From: Variovorax paradoxus NBRC 15149
Lineage (GTDB): Bacteria > Pseudomonadota > Gammaproteobacteria > Burkholderiales > Burkholderiaceae_C
Direction: 5' to 3'
NCBI RefSeq assembly: GCF_001591365.1
Contig: NZ_BCUT01000001.1
Span: 1,550,001 to 1,614,000 of the forward strand
DNA length: 64,000 bases
Position 1 is the first letter of the stretch. The number at the start of each line of letters is the position of its first letter. The position numbers and the translations under genes are program-made. Of the stretch, positions 45,228 to 53,955 are shown one piece after another. Below the pieces are notes generated by a model that was given only the letters and a program-made list of their open reading frames with translations, was not told the DNA's origin and did not search any database.

Positions 45228-47795
45228 ATGAAAGTCACCCGTATCCGCGCCTTGCGCGGCCCCAACCTCTGGAGCCGCCACACCGCCATCGAAGCGGTGG
45301 TTGCCTGCGAAGGCGACGAGAACGCCATCAGCCGCCTGCCGGGCTTCGAAGCACGCCTGCGCGCGCTGTTCCCCCACATCGGCGAGCTGCATCCGATGGT
45401 GCTGGGCCAGCCGATGGCCCTGGCGCACGTGCTCGAGAACGCGGCCGTGGCGCTGCAGGCCCAGGCCGGCTGCGCGGTCAACTTCGGCCACACCTCGCCC
45501 ACGGTGGAAGAAGGCGTCTACCAGGTCGTGTTCCAGTACAGCGAAGAGGCCGTGGGCCGGCGCGCCATCGAACTGGCCGAACAGCTGATCGCGGCCGCGC
45601 AGGCCGACACCGCCTTCGACGCCGCCGCCGCCATCACCGAGCTGCGCGACCTCGACGAGTCCGAGCGCCTGGGCCCGAGCACCGGCTCCATCGTCGATGC
45701 CGCCGTGGCGCGCGGCATTCCCTACCGCCGGCTCACCAGCGGCAGCCTGGTGCAGTTCGGCTGGGGCTCCAAGCAGCGCCGCATCCAGGCGGCCGAGGTC
45801 GACAGCACCAGCGGCGTGGCCGAATCGATCGCGCAGGACAAGGAACTCACCAAGCAGTTGCTCAACGCGGCCGGCGTGCCGGTGCCGCTGGGCCGCCCGG
45901 TTTCGGATGCGCAGGACGGCTGGGCCGCGGCCGTGGAGATCGGCCTGCCCGTGGTGGTGAAGCCGCAGGACGGCAACCAGGGCAAGGGCGTCACGGTCAA
46001 CATCACGACCCAGGAGCAGCTCACCGCCGCCTACGATTCGGCCGCCGCCTATGGCGAGGTCATGGTCGAGAAATTCCTGCCGGGCTTCGACTTCCGCCTG
46101 CTGGTGGTGGGCGACCGCCTGGTGGCCGCCGCGCGGCGCGATCCGCCGCACGTGATCGGCGACGGCAGCGCCACCGTGCGCCAGCTGATCGACGCCGTGA
46201 ACCTCGACCCGCGGCGCGGCGAAGGCCATGCCACCTCGCTCACCAAGATCCGCCTGGACGACATCGCCATCGGCCGCCTCGAGGCCCAGGGCCTCATGCC
46301 CGACAGCGTGCCCGCGCGCGGCCAGCGCGTGGTACTGCGCAACAATGCCAACCTGTCCACCGGCGGCACCGCCACCGACGTGACCGACACCGTGCACCCC
46401 GAAGTGGCCGCGCGCGCGGTCGATGCGGCGCAGATGGTCGGCCTGCACATCTGCGGCGTCGACATGGTCTGCGAGAACGTGCTGCGCCCGCTCGAGGAAC
46501 AGCACGGCGGCGTGGTCGAGGTCAATGCCGCGCCCGGCCTGCGCATGCACATCTCGCCCTCGTTCGGCCGCGGCCGCGCGGTGGGCGAAGCCGTCATGGA
46601 CACGCTGTTCGCGCATGGCGACGACGGCCGCATTCCGGTGGTGGCCGTGACCGGCACCAACGGCAAGACCACCACGGCGCGCCTCATCAACCACCTGCTC
46701 GCATCCAGCGGCCTGCGCACCGGCATGACCAACACCGACGGCGTGTACGTCGACGGCCGCCAGACCGACAGCGGCGACTGCAGCGGCCCCAAGAGCGCGC
46801 GCAACGTGCTCATGCACCCCGACGTGGATGCGGCCGTGTTCGAAGTGGCGCGCGGCGGCGTGCTGCGCGAAGGCCTCGGCTTCGACCGCTGCCAGGTGGC
46901 CGTGGTCACCAACATCGGCAGCGGCGACCACCTGGGCCTGAACTACATCACCACCGTCGAAGACCTCGCGGTGCTCAAGCGCGTGATCGTGCGCAACGTC
47001 GCGCCCGACGGCTACGCGGTGCTCAATGCCGCCGACGTCAACGTCGCCGCCATGGCCGCCGGCTGCCCGGGCCACGTGATCTTCTTCACCGCCGACCGCC
47101 AGCACCCCGTGATGGCCACGCACCGCGCGCAGGGCAAGCGCACCGTCTACGTCGACCAGGACACGCTGGTCGCGGCCGAAGGCTCCTGGCGCGAGCGCAT
47201 CGCGCTGCGCGACGTGCCCATCACGCGCGGCGGCACCATCGGCTTCCAGGTCGACAACGTGATGGCGGCCGTGGCCGCCGCATGGGCCGTGGGCCTGGAC
47301 TGGGACACCATCCGCAGCGGCCTCGCGAGCTTCCTGAACGACGCGGCCGGCGTGCCGGGGCGCTTCAACGTCATGGACTACCGCGGCGCCACCGTGATCG
47401 CCGACTACGGCCACAACACCGACGCCATGCGCGCGCTGGTCTCGGCCGTGGACACCATGCCGGCCAACAAGCGCTCGGTGGTGATCAGCGGCGCGGGCGA
47501 CCGGCGCGATTCCGACATCCGCGACCAGACCGCCATCCTCGGCCAGGCCTTCGACGACGTGATCCTCTACCAGGACGCGGCCCAGCGCGGCCGTGCCGAC
47601 GGCGAGGTGATGGCGCTGCTGCGCCAGGGCCTGCAGGGCGCGGCGCGCACGCGCTACATCGACGAGATCCGCGGCGAGTTCGTCGCCATCGACACCGCGC
47701 TTGCGCGGCTGCAGCCGGGCGACCTGTCGCTGATCCTGGTCGACCAGGTCGAGGAAGCGCTCGCGCACCTGGCGCAGCGCATCGCGGCGGGCTGA
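45228..47795 (+). CDS. cphA: Cyanophycin synthetase
   Basis: Makes the storage polymer multi-L-arginyl-poly-L-aspartate by adding Asp to the backbone and Arg to side chains, in the cytosol. 855 residues. The ATP-grasp domain has VVKPQDGNQGKGVTVNI, and the Mur-ligase domain carries an intact P-loop GTNGKTT at residues 476-482 followed by NTDGVYVDGRQ and VFEVARGGVLREGLGFD. The domain order and length match CphA1. It is cotranscribed with the CphA2-like gene upstream. No cyanophycinase is in the window. Confidence 0.95.
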   Translation: MKVTRIRALRGPNLWSRHTAIEAVVACEGDENAISRLPGFEARLRALFPHIGELHPMVLGQPMALAHVLENAAVALQAQAGCAVNFGHTSPTVEEGVYQVVFQYSEEAVGRRAIELAEQLIAAAQADTAFDAAAAITELRDLDESERLGPSTGSIVDAAVARGIPYRRLTSGSLVQFGWGSKQRRIQAAEVDSTSGVAESIAQDKELTKQLLNAAGVPVPLGRPVSDAQDGWAAAVEIGLPVVVKPQDGNQGKGVTVNITTQEQLTAAYDSAAAYGEVMVEKFLPGFDFRLLVVGDRLVAAARRDPPHVIGDGSATVRQLIDAVNLDPRRGEGHATSLTKIRLDDIAIGRLEAQGLMPDSVPARGQRVVLRNNANLSTGGTATDVTDTVHPEVAARAVDAAQMVGLHICGVDMVCENVLRPLEEQHGGVVEVNAAPGLRMHISPSFGRGRAVGEAVMDTLFAHGDDGRIPVVAVTGTNGKTTTARLINHLLASSGLRTGMTNTDGVYVDGRQTDSGDCSGPKSARNVLMHPDVDAAVFEVARGGVLREGLGFDRCQVAVVTNIGSGDHLGLNYITTVEDLAVLKRVIVRNVAPDGYAVLNAADVNVAAMAAGCPGHVIFFTADRQHPVMATHRAQGKRTVYVDQDTLVAAEGSWRERIALRDVPITRGGTIGFQVDNVMAAVAAAWAVGLDWDTIRSGLASFLNDAAGVPGRFNVMDYRGATVIADYGHNTDAMRALVSAVDTMPANKRSVVISGAGDRRDSDIRDQTAILGQAFDDVILYQDAAQRGRADGEVMALLRQGLQGAARTRYIDEIRGEFVAIDTALARLQPGDLSLILVDQVEEALAHLAQRIAAG

Positions 47796-47803
47796 CCCGC
47801 ACC

Positions 47804-47824
47804 GGGCCGGCCGCGCGCCGGCCC
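47804..47824. other. GC hairpin downstream of cphA
   Basis: Perfect 8-bp stem GGGCCGGC / GCCGGCCC with a 5-nt loop, 8 bp after the cphA stop. No T run follows, so it may stabilise the message or act only as a weak terminator. Confidence 0.4.
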
Positions 47825-47965
47825 ATGCCGGACACGTCCCACACGCAAGGGCGAGTCCGGCCGGGGCTGCTGTCTGTGCCGTCCCACACCCCGCACGGCC
47901 TGCACCGGACCACACTGCGTGTCCGGTCGCGCTTTCGGAGGGCGCGCCTCAACCAGGAGCACCCG

Positions 47966-48382
47966 ATGACAACAACAGTTCGTTCCACCCTTTGTGCTGC
48001 CGCGCTTCTTGCAGCAAGCGGCCTGCTTTTTTCCGGCGCATCACAAGCGCAGGCGCCCGGCACGGCCGCACGTGCGCAGCAGGAGCGCGCCACCTGCGAC
48101 GGCGTGCAGCAGGACCGCGCGGCCTGCCTGCGCGAAGCCGGCGCCGCGCGCCAGGAAGCGGGCCGCAACGGCCTCACGAGCGCGAGCCCCGGCCGCTACG
48201 ACGCCAATGCCATGGCGCGCTGCCGCGAACAGCCCGCGGCCGACCGCGCCGACTGCGAGGCGCGCCTGCAGGGCGGCGCACGCACCAGCACCGAAGGCAG
48301 CGTGATGGGCGGCGGCGTCATCCGCGAAACAGTGACACCGCTGCCGGCACAGCCGGTACAGCCGGCCGCACCCGCGCGCTGA
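47966..48382 (+). CDS. Small secreted protein, copy 1 of a tandem family
   Basis: 138 residues. The signal peptide ends GASQAQA. The mature part has four cysteines in the pattern ATC-DGVQQDRAAC, ARC-REQPAADRADC, and a conserved tail GSVMGGGVIRETVT. AGGAGCACC lies just upstream of the ATG. The family is shared with the next gene, and the whole mature core aligns. No known domain was recognised. Cysteine pairs suggest disulfide bonds in the periplasm. Confidence 0.75.
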   Translation: MTTTVRSTLCAAALLAASGLLFSGASQAQAPGTAARAQQERATCDGVQQDRAACLREAGAARQEAGRNGLTSASPGRYDANAMARCREQPAADRADCEARLQGGARTSTEGSVMGGGVIRETVTPLPAQPVQPAAPAR

Positions 48383-48462
48383 CCGGCAGGGGCCGCAAGG
48401 AACCCGGCGCGGCCCGACTTGTCCAACAGTTTCATGTTTCAGGTCACTCCAAGGAGCACCCC

Positions 48463-48972
48463 ATGAACAGCACCACCCGTTCGATGATTGCCGCCCTGAT
48501 TGCCGTGGGCGGCCTGGCCGCCGCCACCTCGGCCTCGGCCCAGCCGCGCCGCGGCGATTCCACCTACCAGCAGGAACTCGCGGTCTGCGGCCACAACCAG
48601 CAGGACCGCGCGGCCTGCATCCGCGAGGCCGGCGCCGCACGCCAGGAAGCCGCACGCGGCGGCCTGACCAGCGCGCCCGACTACCAGCGCAACGCCCTCG
48701 CGCGCTGCGGGCTCCAGCCACCGGCCGACCGCGCCGACTGCGAGGCCCGCGTGATGGGCGGCAGCGGCAACACCCGCGGCAATGTGGATGGCAGCGTGAT
48801 GGGCGGCGGCGTGATCCGCGAATCGGTCACCACCGTCGTCATGCCGGCACCCGCCGCCGCGATGCCGGCGCCGATGCCCGCGCCTTCGCGGGTCCCGCCG
48901 CCGGCCATTGCGCCCATCGCGCCGATGGAGCCGGCGCCGATGCCGGCTCCCATGCCGGCACCGATGCGCTGA
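48463..48972 (+). CDS. Small secreted protein, copy 2 of a tandem family
   Basis: 169 residues. The signal peptide ends TSASAQP. The core repeats the pattern of copy 1: QQDRAAC-IREAGAARQEA, LARC, PPADRADCEAR and GSVMGGGVIRESVT. It then has an extra tail of repeated PAPMPAP units that copy 1 lacks. The same AGGAGCACC ribosome site is present. Likely a duplication followed by growth of a proline-rich linker. Function unknown. Confidence 0.75.
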   Translation: MNSTTRSMIAALIAVGGLAAATSASAQPRRGDSTYQQELAVCGHNQQDRAACIREAGAARQEAARGGLTSAPDYQRNALARCGLQPPADRADCEARVMGGSGNTRGNVDGSVMGGGVIRESVTTVVMPAPAAAMPAPMPAPSRVPPPAIAPIAPMEPAPMPAPMPAPMR

Positions 48973-49066
48973 AGCGCTGAAGCACGCGATCCAGCGGCGT
49001 CCCCGCCGCCCGCACCGGGCGGCGGTGGATGCATGCGCCATGCCCGTCAAGGGCAATGACCTTCGC

Positions 49067-49111
49067 ATGTCACACGACTGTCATAAAGCACGAGGGCGTG
49101 CTAGCTATAGT
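49067..49111 (+). promoter_or_regulatory. Pho box and -10 element upstream of an 84-residue protein gene
   Basis: ATGTCAC at 49067 and CTGTCAT at 49078 are 11 bp apart and match the PhoB unit consensus well. TATAGT at 49106-49111 is a good -10 hexamer; the gap from the second unit is somewhat longer than in classical Pho promoters. GAGG lies at 49130-49133 before the ATG at 49145. Confidence 0.6.
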
Positions 49112-49144
49112 TCTCGGTCTCTGCCTACCGAGGAACACTATCCC

Positions 49145-49399
49145 ATGAATGCCATCAAGGTCGCTCGCCGATTCATAGAAACGGACCCGGCCAACGAGTC
49201 GTCCAAAATCCTGGCGCAGCTCGTGTTGGCGCTCGAATCCGAACGCAGCTTCGAGCTGGTCACGCTCTACAGCCTCGACTACAAGAGCTTCGAGCTCGCC
49301 ATGGACATCCTGAAGGAATGGCGGCTCGACCGCTACTACGCGAGCAAGTCGAAGCTGTTCGACCTGTCCCTGCAAGTGAGCGAGCTCGAGAAGAGCTGA
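49145..49399 (+). CDS. Uncharacterised 84-residue protein
   Basis: Soluble, mostly helical in appearance, with no signal peptide and no cysteines. It begins MNAIKVARRFIETDPANES and contains YKSFELAMDILKEWRLDRYYASKSKLFDL. I do not recognise a characterised family. Base composition is lower in GC than the neighbours. The Pho-box-like promoter suggests expression under phosphate limitation; a small regulatory or adaptor role is possible but unproven. Confidence 0.7.
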   Translation: MNAIKVARRFIETDPANESSKILAQLVLALESERSFELVTLYSLDYKSFELAMDILKEWRLDRYYASKSKLFDLSLQVSELEKS

Positions 49400-49424
49400 G
49401 CCCCAAGCGGCCGGGGCTGCGCGC

Positions 49425-50204
49425 TCAGACCAGCATCCCTCCGGAAGCTTCGATGCGCTGGGCATTCACCCAGCGACTGCCCTCCCCCAACAAGAGCGCG
49501 ATCACTCCGCCGATATCGTCGGGCTGGCCCGCGCGTCCGAGCGCGGTGAAACCGGCCACCATCGCGTTCACCTGCGGGTTGTCGCGCACCATGCCTCCAC
49601 TGAAGTCGGTTTCGATCGCACCCGGCGCGATCGTGTTGGCCGCAATGCCGCGCGCGCCGAGTTCCTTCGCGAGGTAGCGTGTGAGCGTTTCCACGCCGCC
49701 CTTCATCGCGGCATAGGCGGATGCACCGGCGATCGAGAACCGGGTGAGCCCCGACGATACGTTGACGATGCGTCCGCCGTCGTTGATGAGCGGCAGCAGC
49801 TTCTGCGTGAGGAAGTACGGCCCCTTCAAGTGCACGTTGAAGAGCATGTCGAACTGGGCTTCCGTCGTGTCCTCGAAGTTCGCGTGCAGGCCCACGCCGG
49901 CGTTGTTCACCAGGAAGTCGAAGCGCTCGCGCTGCCAGGTGGCAGCCAGCGCCGCCTTCACCGAATCCGCGAATGCGGCGAAGGTCGTGCTGTCCCCGAC
50001 ATCGAGCCTGAGGGCGACGGCGCGGCGCCCCTTCGCCTCGATCTGCGCCACCACCGCCTGCGCGCTGGCGTCGTTCGACACGTAGGTGAGGATCACGTCG
50101 ACGCCATCGGCGGCGAGCGCCAGCGCGGCGCTGCGGCCGAGGCCGCGGCTGCCGCCGGTGACGAGTGCGATGCGCAAGGGGTTGGCGGTTGTGGAAGCTG
50201 TCAT
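49425..50204 (-). CDS. Short-chain dehydrogenase/reductase
   Basis: 259-residue classical SDR. The cofactor-binding motif TGGSRGLG is at residues 16-23, NNAGVG follows in the middle, and the catalytic S/Y/K are visible in NVSSG and YAAMK. Probably NADP(H)-dependent 3-oxoacyl or alcohol substrate, not determinable. It is divergent from a LysR-type regulator across 120 bp, an arrangement in which that regulator usually controls the SDR. Confidence 0.92.
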   Translation of the reverse strand: MTASTTANPLRIALVTGGSRGLGRSAALALAADGVDVILTYVSNDASAQAVVAQIEAKGRRAVALRLDVGDSTTFAAFADSVKAALAATWQRERFDFLVNNAGVGLHANFEDTTEAQFDMLFNVHLKGPYFLTQKLLPLINDGGRIVNVSSGLTRFSIAGASAYAAMKGGVETLTRYLAKELGARGIAANTIAPGAIETDFSGGMVRDNPQVNAMVAGFTALGRAGQPDDIGGVIALLLGEGSRWVNAQRIEASGGMLV

Positions 50205-50324
50205 TTCAAAGTCCTTGGTGGGTTGATCGATGAGTCGATGGGTGGACTTTAAAAATTACCGTCAGAAAGATAAATTCCGGGAAACTGCGCACACTGTCAA
50301 CCAAAAAGGAAACAATCCTCGGCC
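50205..50324. promoter_or_regulatory. Divergent control region between SDR and LysR genes
   Basis: 120 bp, AT-rich in its right half. ATTACCGTCAGAAAGATAAAT at about 50255-50275 is an imperfect inverted repeat (ATTA / TAAAT) that could be the LysR-type operator, but the match to T-N11-A is not strong. Confidence 0.35.
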
Positions 50325-51377
50325 ATGAACACCGATGAATTGCGCATCTTCTCGAGGGTGGCCGAGCTCGCGAGCTTCAGCCGTGCTGCGGACCAGCTCG
50401 GCCTGACCCGCGCGCGCGTCTCGGTGGCCGTGCAGCAGCTCGAGGAGCGGCTGGGCACGCGGCTGCTGCAGCGCACCACGCGCAGCGTGCGGCTCACCGA
50501 GGACGGGGCGCGCTTCCTCGACCGCTGCAAGGACTACCTGGCCGAGGGCGAGCAGCTCGCCACCATGTTCCGTTCGCACGCCGGCGGCCTCACGGGTCGG
50601 CTGCGCGTCGACCTGCCGAACGCCATCGCGCGCGACCTCGTCATTCCGCGCCTGCCCGAATTCCTCGCGCGGCATCCCGCGCTCGAAGTCGGCATCAGCA
50701 CCTCGGACCGCCGTGTCGACCTGGTGCACGAAGGCTTCGACTGCGTGCTGCGCGTGGGCATGCTCGGGGATTCGGAACTCGTCGCGCGGCCGCTCGGTGC
50801 ACTGCGCATGGCCAATGCGGCGAGCCCCGGCTACCTGCGCGCGCACGGCACGCCCCGCACGCTCGACGACCTGGCGCAGCACCAGGTCGTTCATTTCGCG
50901 CAGACGCTCGCCTCCAGCGACGCAGGCTGGGAGTACCTCGACCCCGCCGATGGCGTGTACAGGACATGGCCCGTGGCGGCGACCGTCACGGTGAACGGCA
51001 CCGACGCCTACCAGGCGGCCGCGCGGGCCGGCCTGGGCCTGATCCAGGCGCCGTTCGCGGGCCTGGAAGCGAGCCTGGCCGCGGGCGGGCTGGTGCAGGT
51101 GATGCCGGAGTTCAGCGCGCGCCCGATGCCGGTTTCGCTGCTCTATGCCAACCGGCGCCAGCTCGCACCGCGCGTGCTGGCCGTGATGGACTGGCTGACC
51201 GAGATCGTCGCGCCCTACTTCGTCAAGGGGCGCGGCGCCACTGTCAACGCCCCCAGCGCAGCACCATCGGGTCGAGCCGCTTCGCCGTCTCGATCAGGCC
51301 GGCGCGCGTCTCGGGGTGCATCGCCGGCAGCGGATGGCGCGGCGCCTCGCAAGCGATCACGCCGCCCTCCTTCATGA
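50325..51377 (+). CDS. LysR-family transcriptional regulator with read-through C-terminal tail
   Basis: Winged-helix domain at residues 1-60 (FSRAADQLGLTRARVSVAVQQLEERLG), then a typical effector-binding domain ending near residue 303 (MDWLTEIVAPYFVKG). The frame continues for about 45 more low-complexity residues rich in Ser, Arg and Pro, because the usual stop is missing. That tail lies antisense to the last 134 bp of the aldolase gene. Family members end at about 300 residues, so the tail is probably accidental. Likely controls the divergent SDR. Confidence 0.9.
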   Translation: MNTDELRIFSRVAELASFSRAADQLGLTRARVSVAVQQLEERLGTRLLQRTTRSVRLTEDGARFLDRCKDYLAEGEQLATMFRSHAGGLTGRLRVDLPNAIARDLVIPRLPEFLARHPALEVGISTSDRRVDLVHEGFDCVLRVGMLGDSELVARPLGALRMANAASPGYLRAHGTPRTLDDLAQHQVVHFAQTLASSDAGWEYLDPADGVYRTWPVAATVTVNGTDAYQAAARAGLGLIQAPFAGLEASLAAGGLVQVMPEFSARPMPVSLLYANRRQLAPRVLAVMDWLTEIVAPYFVKGRGATVNAPSAAPSGRAASPSRSGRRASRGASPAADGAAPRKRSRRPPS

Positions 51378-52161
51378 GCGACTTGCAGGCCAGGAGGCCC
51401 GCCTGGCGGTTCTCGTAGTTGATGAGCGGCAGCCACTGCTGGTAGAGGGCGAAGGCCTTGTCGCGGTCGCCCGCGCGGTGCGCCTCGATGATCGGGCGGA
51501 TGCCGTCGGGATAGCCGCCGCCGGTCATCGAGCCGGTGGCGCCGGCATCGAGGTCGGGCATCAGCGTGATGGCCTCTTCGCCGTCCCACGGGCCTTCGAC
51601 CGCATCGCCGCCCAGGCGGATCAGCTCGCGCAGCTTCGACGCGGCACCGGCCGTTTCGATCTTGAAGTAGGCGACGTGCTCGATCTCGCGAGCCATGCGC
51701 GCGAGAAAGGCCGCCGACAGCAGCGTGCCGCTCGCGGGCGCGTCCTGGATCATGATCGGGATGTTCACCGCATCGGACAGGCCGGCGTAGAACTCGAAGA
51801 TCTGCGGCTCGGGCACGCGGAAGGTGGCGCCGTGGTAGGGCGGCATCACCATCAGCATGGCGGCGCCCATGTCCTGCGCGCGCCGGCTGCGCTCGGCGCA
51901 GATGCGGGTGCTGTAGTGCGTGGTGGTGACGATCACCGGCACGCGGCCCGCCACATGCTCGAGCACCGTGCGCGTGAGCACCTCGCGCTCGTCGTCGGAC
52001 AGCACGAACTGCTCGGAGAAGTTGGCCAGGATGCACAGGCCGTCCGAGCCCGCGTCGATCATGAAGTCGACGCAGCGCTTCTGGCTCTCGAGGTCGAGCG
52101 CGCCCTGTTCGGTGAAGGTGGTCGGCACCACCGGGAAGATGCCGCGGTATCTGGGGGTCAT
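51244..52161 (-). CDS. DHDPS-family dehydratase/aldolase (probable L-2-keto-3-deoxyarabinonate dehydratase)
   Basis: 305-residue DapA-fold enzyme forming a Schiff base on the lysine in VAYFKIETAG; the GSDGLCILANFSEQF region occupies the place of the family's phosphate/carboxylate loop. Directly after an IlvD/Edd sugar-acid dehydratase in a pentose operon, the best reading is dehydration of L-2-keto-3-deoxyarabinonate to 2-oxoglutarate semialdehyde, followed by the aldehyde dehydrogenase at 62701. An aldolase giving pyruvate and glycolaldehyde is the alternative. Six bp separate it from the dehydratase gene. Confidence 0.85.
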   Translation of the reverse strand: MTPRYRGIFPVVPTTFTEQGALDLESQKRCVDFMIDAGSDGLCILANFSEQFVLSDDEREVLTRTVLEHVAGRVPVIVTTTHYSTRICAERSRRAQDMGAAMLMVMPPYHGATFRVPEPQIFEFYAGLSDAVNIPIMIQDAPASGTLLSAAFLARMAREIEHVAYFKIETAGAASKLRELIRLGGDAVEGPWDGEEAITLMPDLDAGATGSMTGGGYPDGIRPIIEAHRAGDRDKAFALYQQWLPLINYENRQAGLLACKSLMKEGGVIACEAPRHPLPAMHPETRAGLIETAKRLDPMVLRWGR

Positions 52162-52167
52162 GGTGGA

Positions 52168-53919
52168 TCAGTGTGAATGGCGGGGAACGGCGGAGCCTCT
52201 GCAGCCCACCAGAAAATCGAAGTCGCAGCCTTCGTCGGCCTGCAGCACGTGGTTGACGTAGAGCTTCTGGTAGCCGCCGCCGCGCGTGCTCATGGGCTGC
52301 GCGTCGGCACTGCTGAGCGAAGCCAGGCGCGCGGCCAGCTCTTCGTCGCTGATGTCCAGGTGCAGGCGGCCCGCATCGCAGTCGAGCTCGATCCAGTCGC
52401 CGTCGCGCACCGCCGCAAGCGGTCCGCCGTCAGCCGCCTCGGGCGCGACGTGCAGCACCACCGTGCCGTAGGCCGTGCCGCTCATGCGTGCATCCGAGAT
52501 GCGCACCATGTCCTTCACGCCCTGCCGCAGCAGCTTGGGCGGCAGGCCCATGTTGCCGACCTCGGCCATGCCAGGGTAGCCCTTGGGGCCGCAGTTCTTC
52601 ATCACCATCACCGAGCTGGCGTCGATCTCGAGGCTCTCGTCGACGATGCGCTCCTTGTAGTGCTCCAGGTTCTCGAACACCACCGCGCGGCCGCGGTGCT
52701 TGAGCAGTTCGGGCGATGCGGCCGAGGGCTTGAGCACCGCGCCGCGCGGCGACAAATTGCCGCGCAGGATGCGGATGCCGCCGTCGGCGATCAGCGGCTT
52801 GTCGAGCGGGCGGATCACCTCGTCGTTGAGGCTCGGCGCCTCGCGCACGTTGTCCCAGATCGACTGGCCGTTGACGGTGAGCGCGCCGGGGTGCGGCAAG
52901 AGGCCGTTCTCGCCCAGGCGCCGCAGCACCGCGGGCAGGCCGCCCGCGTAGTAGAACTCCTCCATCAGGAAGCGGCCCGAGGGCAACAGGTCGACGATGG
53001 TCGGCGTGTTGCTGCCGATGCGCGTCCAGTCTTCCAGTTCCAGGTCGACGCCGATGCGCCCCGCAATGGCCTTCAGGTGGATCACCGCATTGGTCGACCC
53101 GCCGATGGCGGCATTGACGCGAATGGCATTCTCGAAGGCCTCGCGCGTGAGGATCTTCGACAGCGTGAGCCCCTCCTTCGCCATCTCGACCGCGCGCATG
53201 CCCGACATCTGCGCGAGCACGTAGCGCCGCGCGTCGACCGCGGGAATGGCCGCGTTGTGCGGCAGCGAAGTGCCCAGCGCCTCGGCCATGCAGGCCATGG
53301 TGGAGGCCGTGCCCATGGTGTTGCAGGTGCCGGCCGAACGCGACATGCCGCCTTCGGCCGAGAGGAACTGGTGCAGGTTGATCTCGCCGGCCTTGAGCGA
53401 CTCGTGCAACTGCCACACGGCCGTGCCCGAGCCGATGTCCTTGCCGTCGAGCTTGCCGTTGAGCATCGGTCCGCCCGTGACCACGATGGCCGGGATGTCG
53501 CAGCTGGCCGCGCCCATCAGCAATGCGGGCGTGGTCTTGTCGCAGCCCGTGAGCAGCACCACCGCATCGACCGGGTTGCCGCGGATGGCCTCTTCGACGT
53601 CCATGCTCGCAAGGTTGCGCGTGAGCATGGCGGTGGGCCGCAGGTTCGATTCGCCATTGGAGAACACCGGAAACTCGACCGGAAAGCCGCCCGCCTCCGA
53701 GATGCCGCGCTTCACATGCTCGGCGATCTTGCGGAAGTGCGCATTGCAGGGCGTGAGCTCCGACCAGGTGTTGCAGATGCCGATGATCGGCCGGCCGTCG
53801 AACTCGTGGTCCGGTATGCCCTGGTTCTTCATCCAGCTGCGGTACATGAAGCCGTTCTTGTCGGCCGAGCCGAACCATTCGGTCGAGCGCAGCTTCTTCT
53901 TGGGGGTGTTGTCCGGCAT
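52168..53919 (-). CDS. IlvD/Edd-family sugar-acid dehydratase (probable L-arabinonate dehydratase)
   Basis: 583 residues, with the family's iron-sulfur cluster cysteines in CNTWSELTPCN, LLTGCDKTTPA and SAGTCNTMGTAS. The N-terminal LRSTEWFGSADKNGFMYRSWMKNQG is typical of the pentonate branch rather than IlvD itself. Converts L-arabinonate (or D-fuconate/galactonate) to its 2-keto-3-deoxy form. Located between the sugar importer genes and the keto-deoxy-acid dehydratase, consistent with one catabolic operon. Confidence 0.88.
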   Translation of the reverse strand: MPDNTPKKKLRSTEWFGSADKNGFMYRSWMKNQGIPDHEFDGRPIIGICNTWSELTPCNAHFRKIAEHVKRGISEAGGFPVEFPVFSNGESNLRPTAMLTRNLASMDVEEAIRGNPVDAVVLLTGCDKTTPALLMGAASCDIPAIVVTGGPMLNGKLDGKDIGSGTAVWQLHESLKAGEINLHQFLSAEGGMSRSAGTCNTMGTASTMACMAEALGTSLPHNAAIPAVDARRYVLAQMSGMRAVEMAKEGLTLSKILTREAFENAIRVNAAIGGSTNAVIHLKAIAGRIGVDLELEDWTRIGSNTPTIVDLLPSGRFLMEEFYYAGGLPAVLRRLGENGLLPHPGALTVNGQSIWDNVREAPSLNDEVIRPLDKPLIADGGIRILRGNLSPRGAVLKPSAASPELLKHRGRAVVFENLEHYKERIVDESLEIDASSVMVMKNCGPKGYPGMAEVGNMGLPPKLLRQGVKDMVRISDARMSGTAYGTVVLHVAPEAADGGPLAAVRDGDWIELDCDAGRLHLDISDEELAARLASLSSADAQPMSTRGGGYQKLYVNHVLQADEGCDFDFLVGCRGSAVPRHSH

Positions 53920-53955
53920 GCGGAAGTTTCCTGAAAGCGAGAAAGAAAAAAAGCG

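Noticed and set aside
48841..48972. Repeat array in the PAPMPAP region
   Set aside because: A short in-frame codon repeat inside a coding sequence, not a CRISPR or tandem DNA array.
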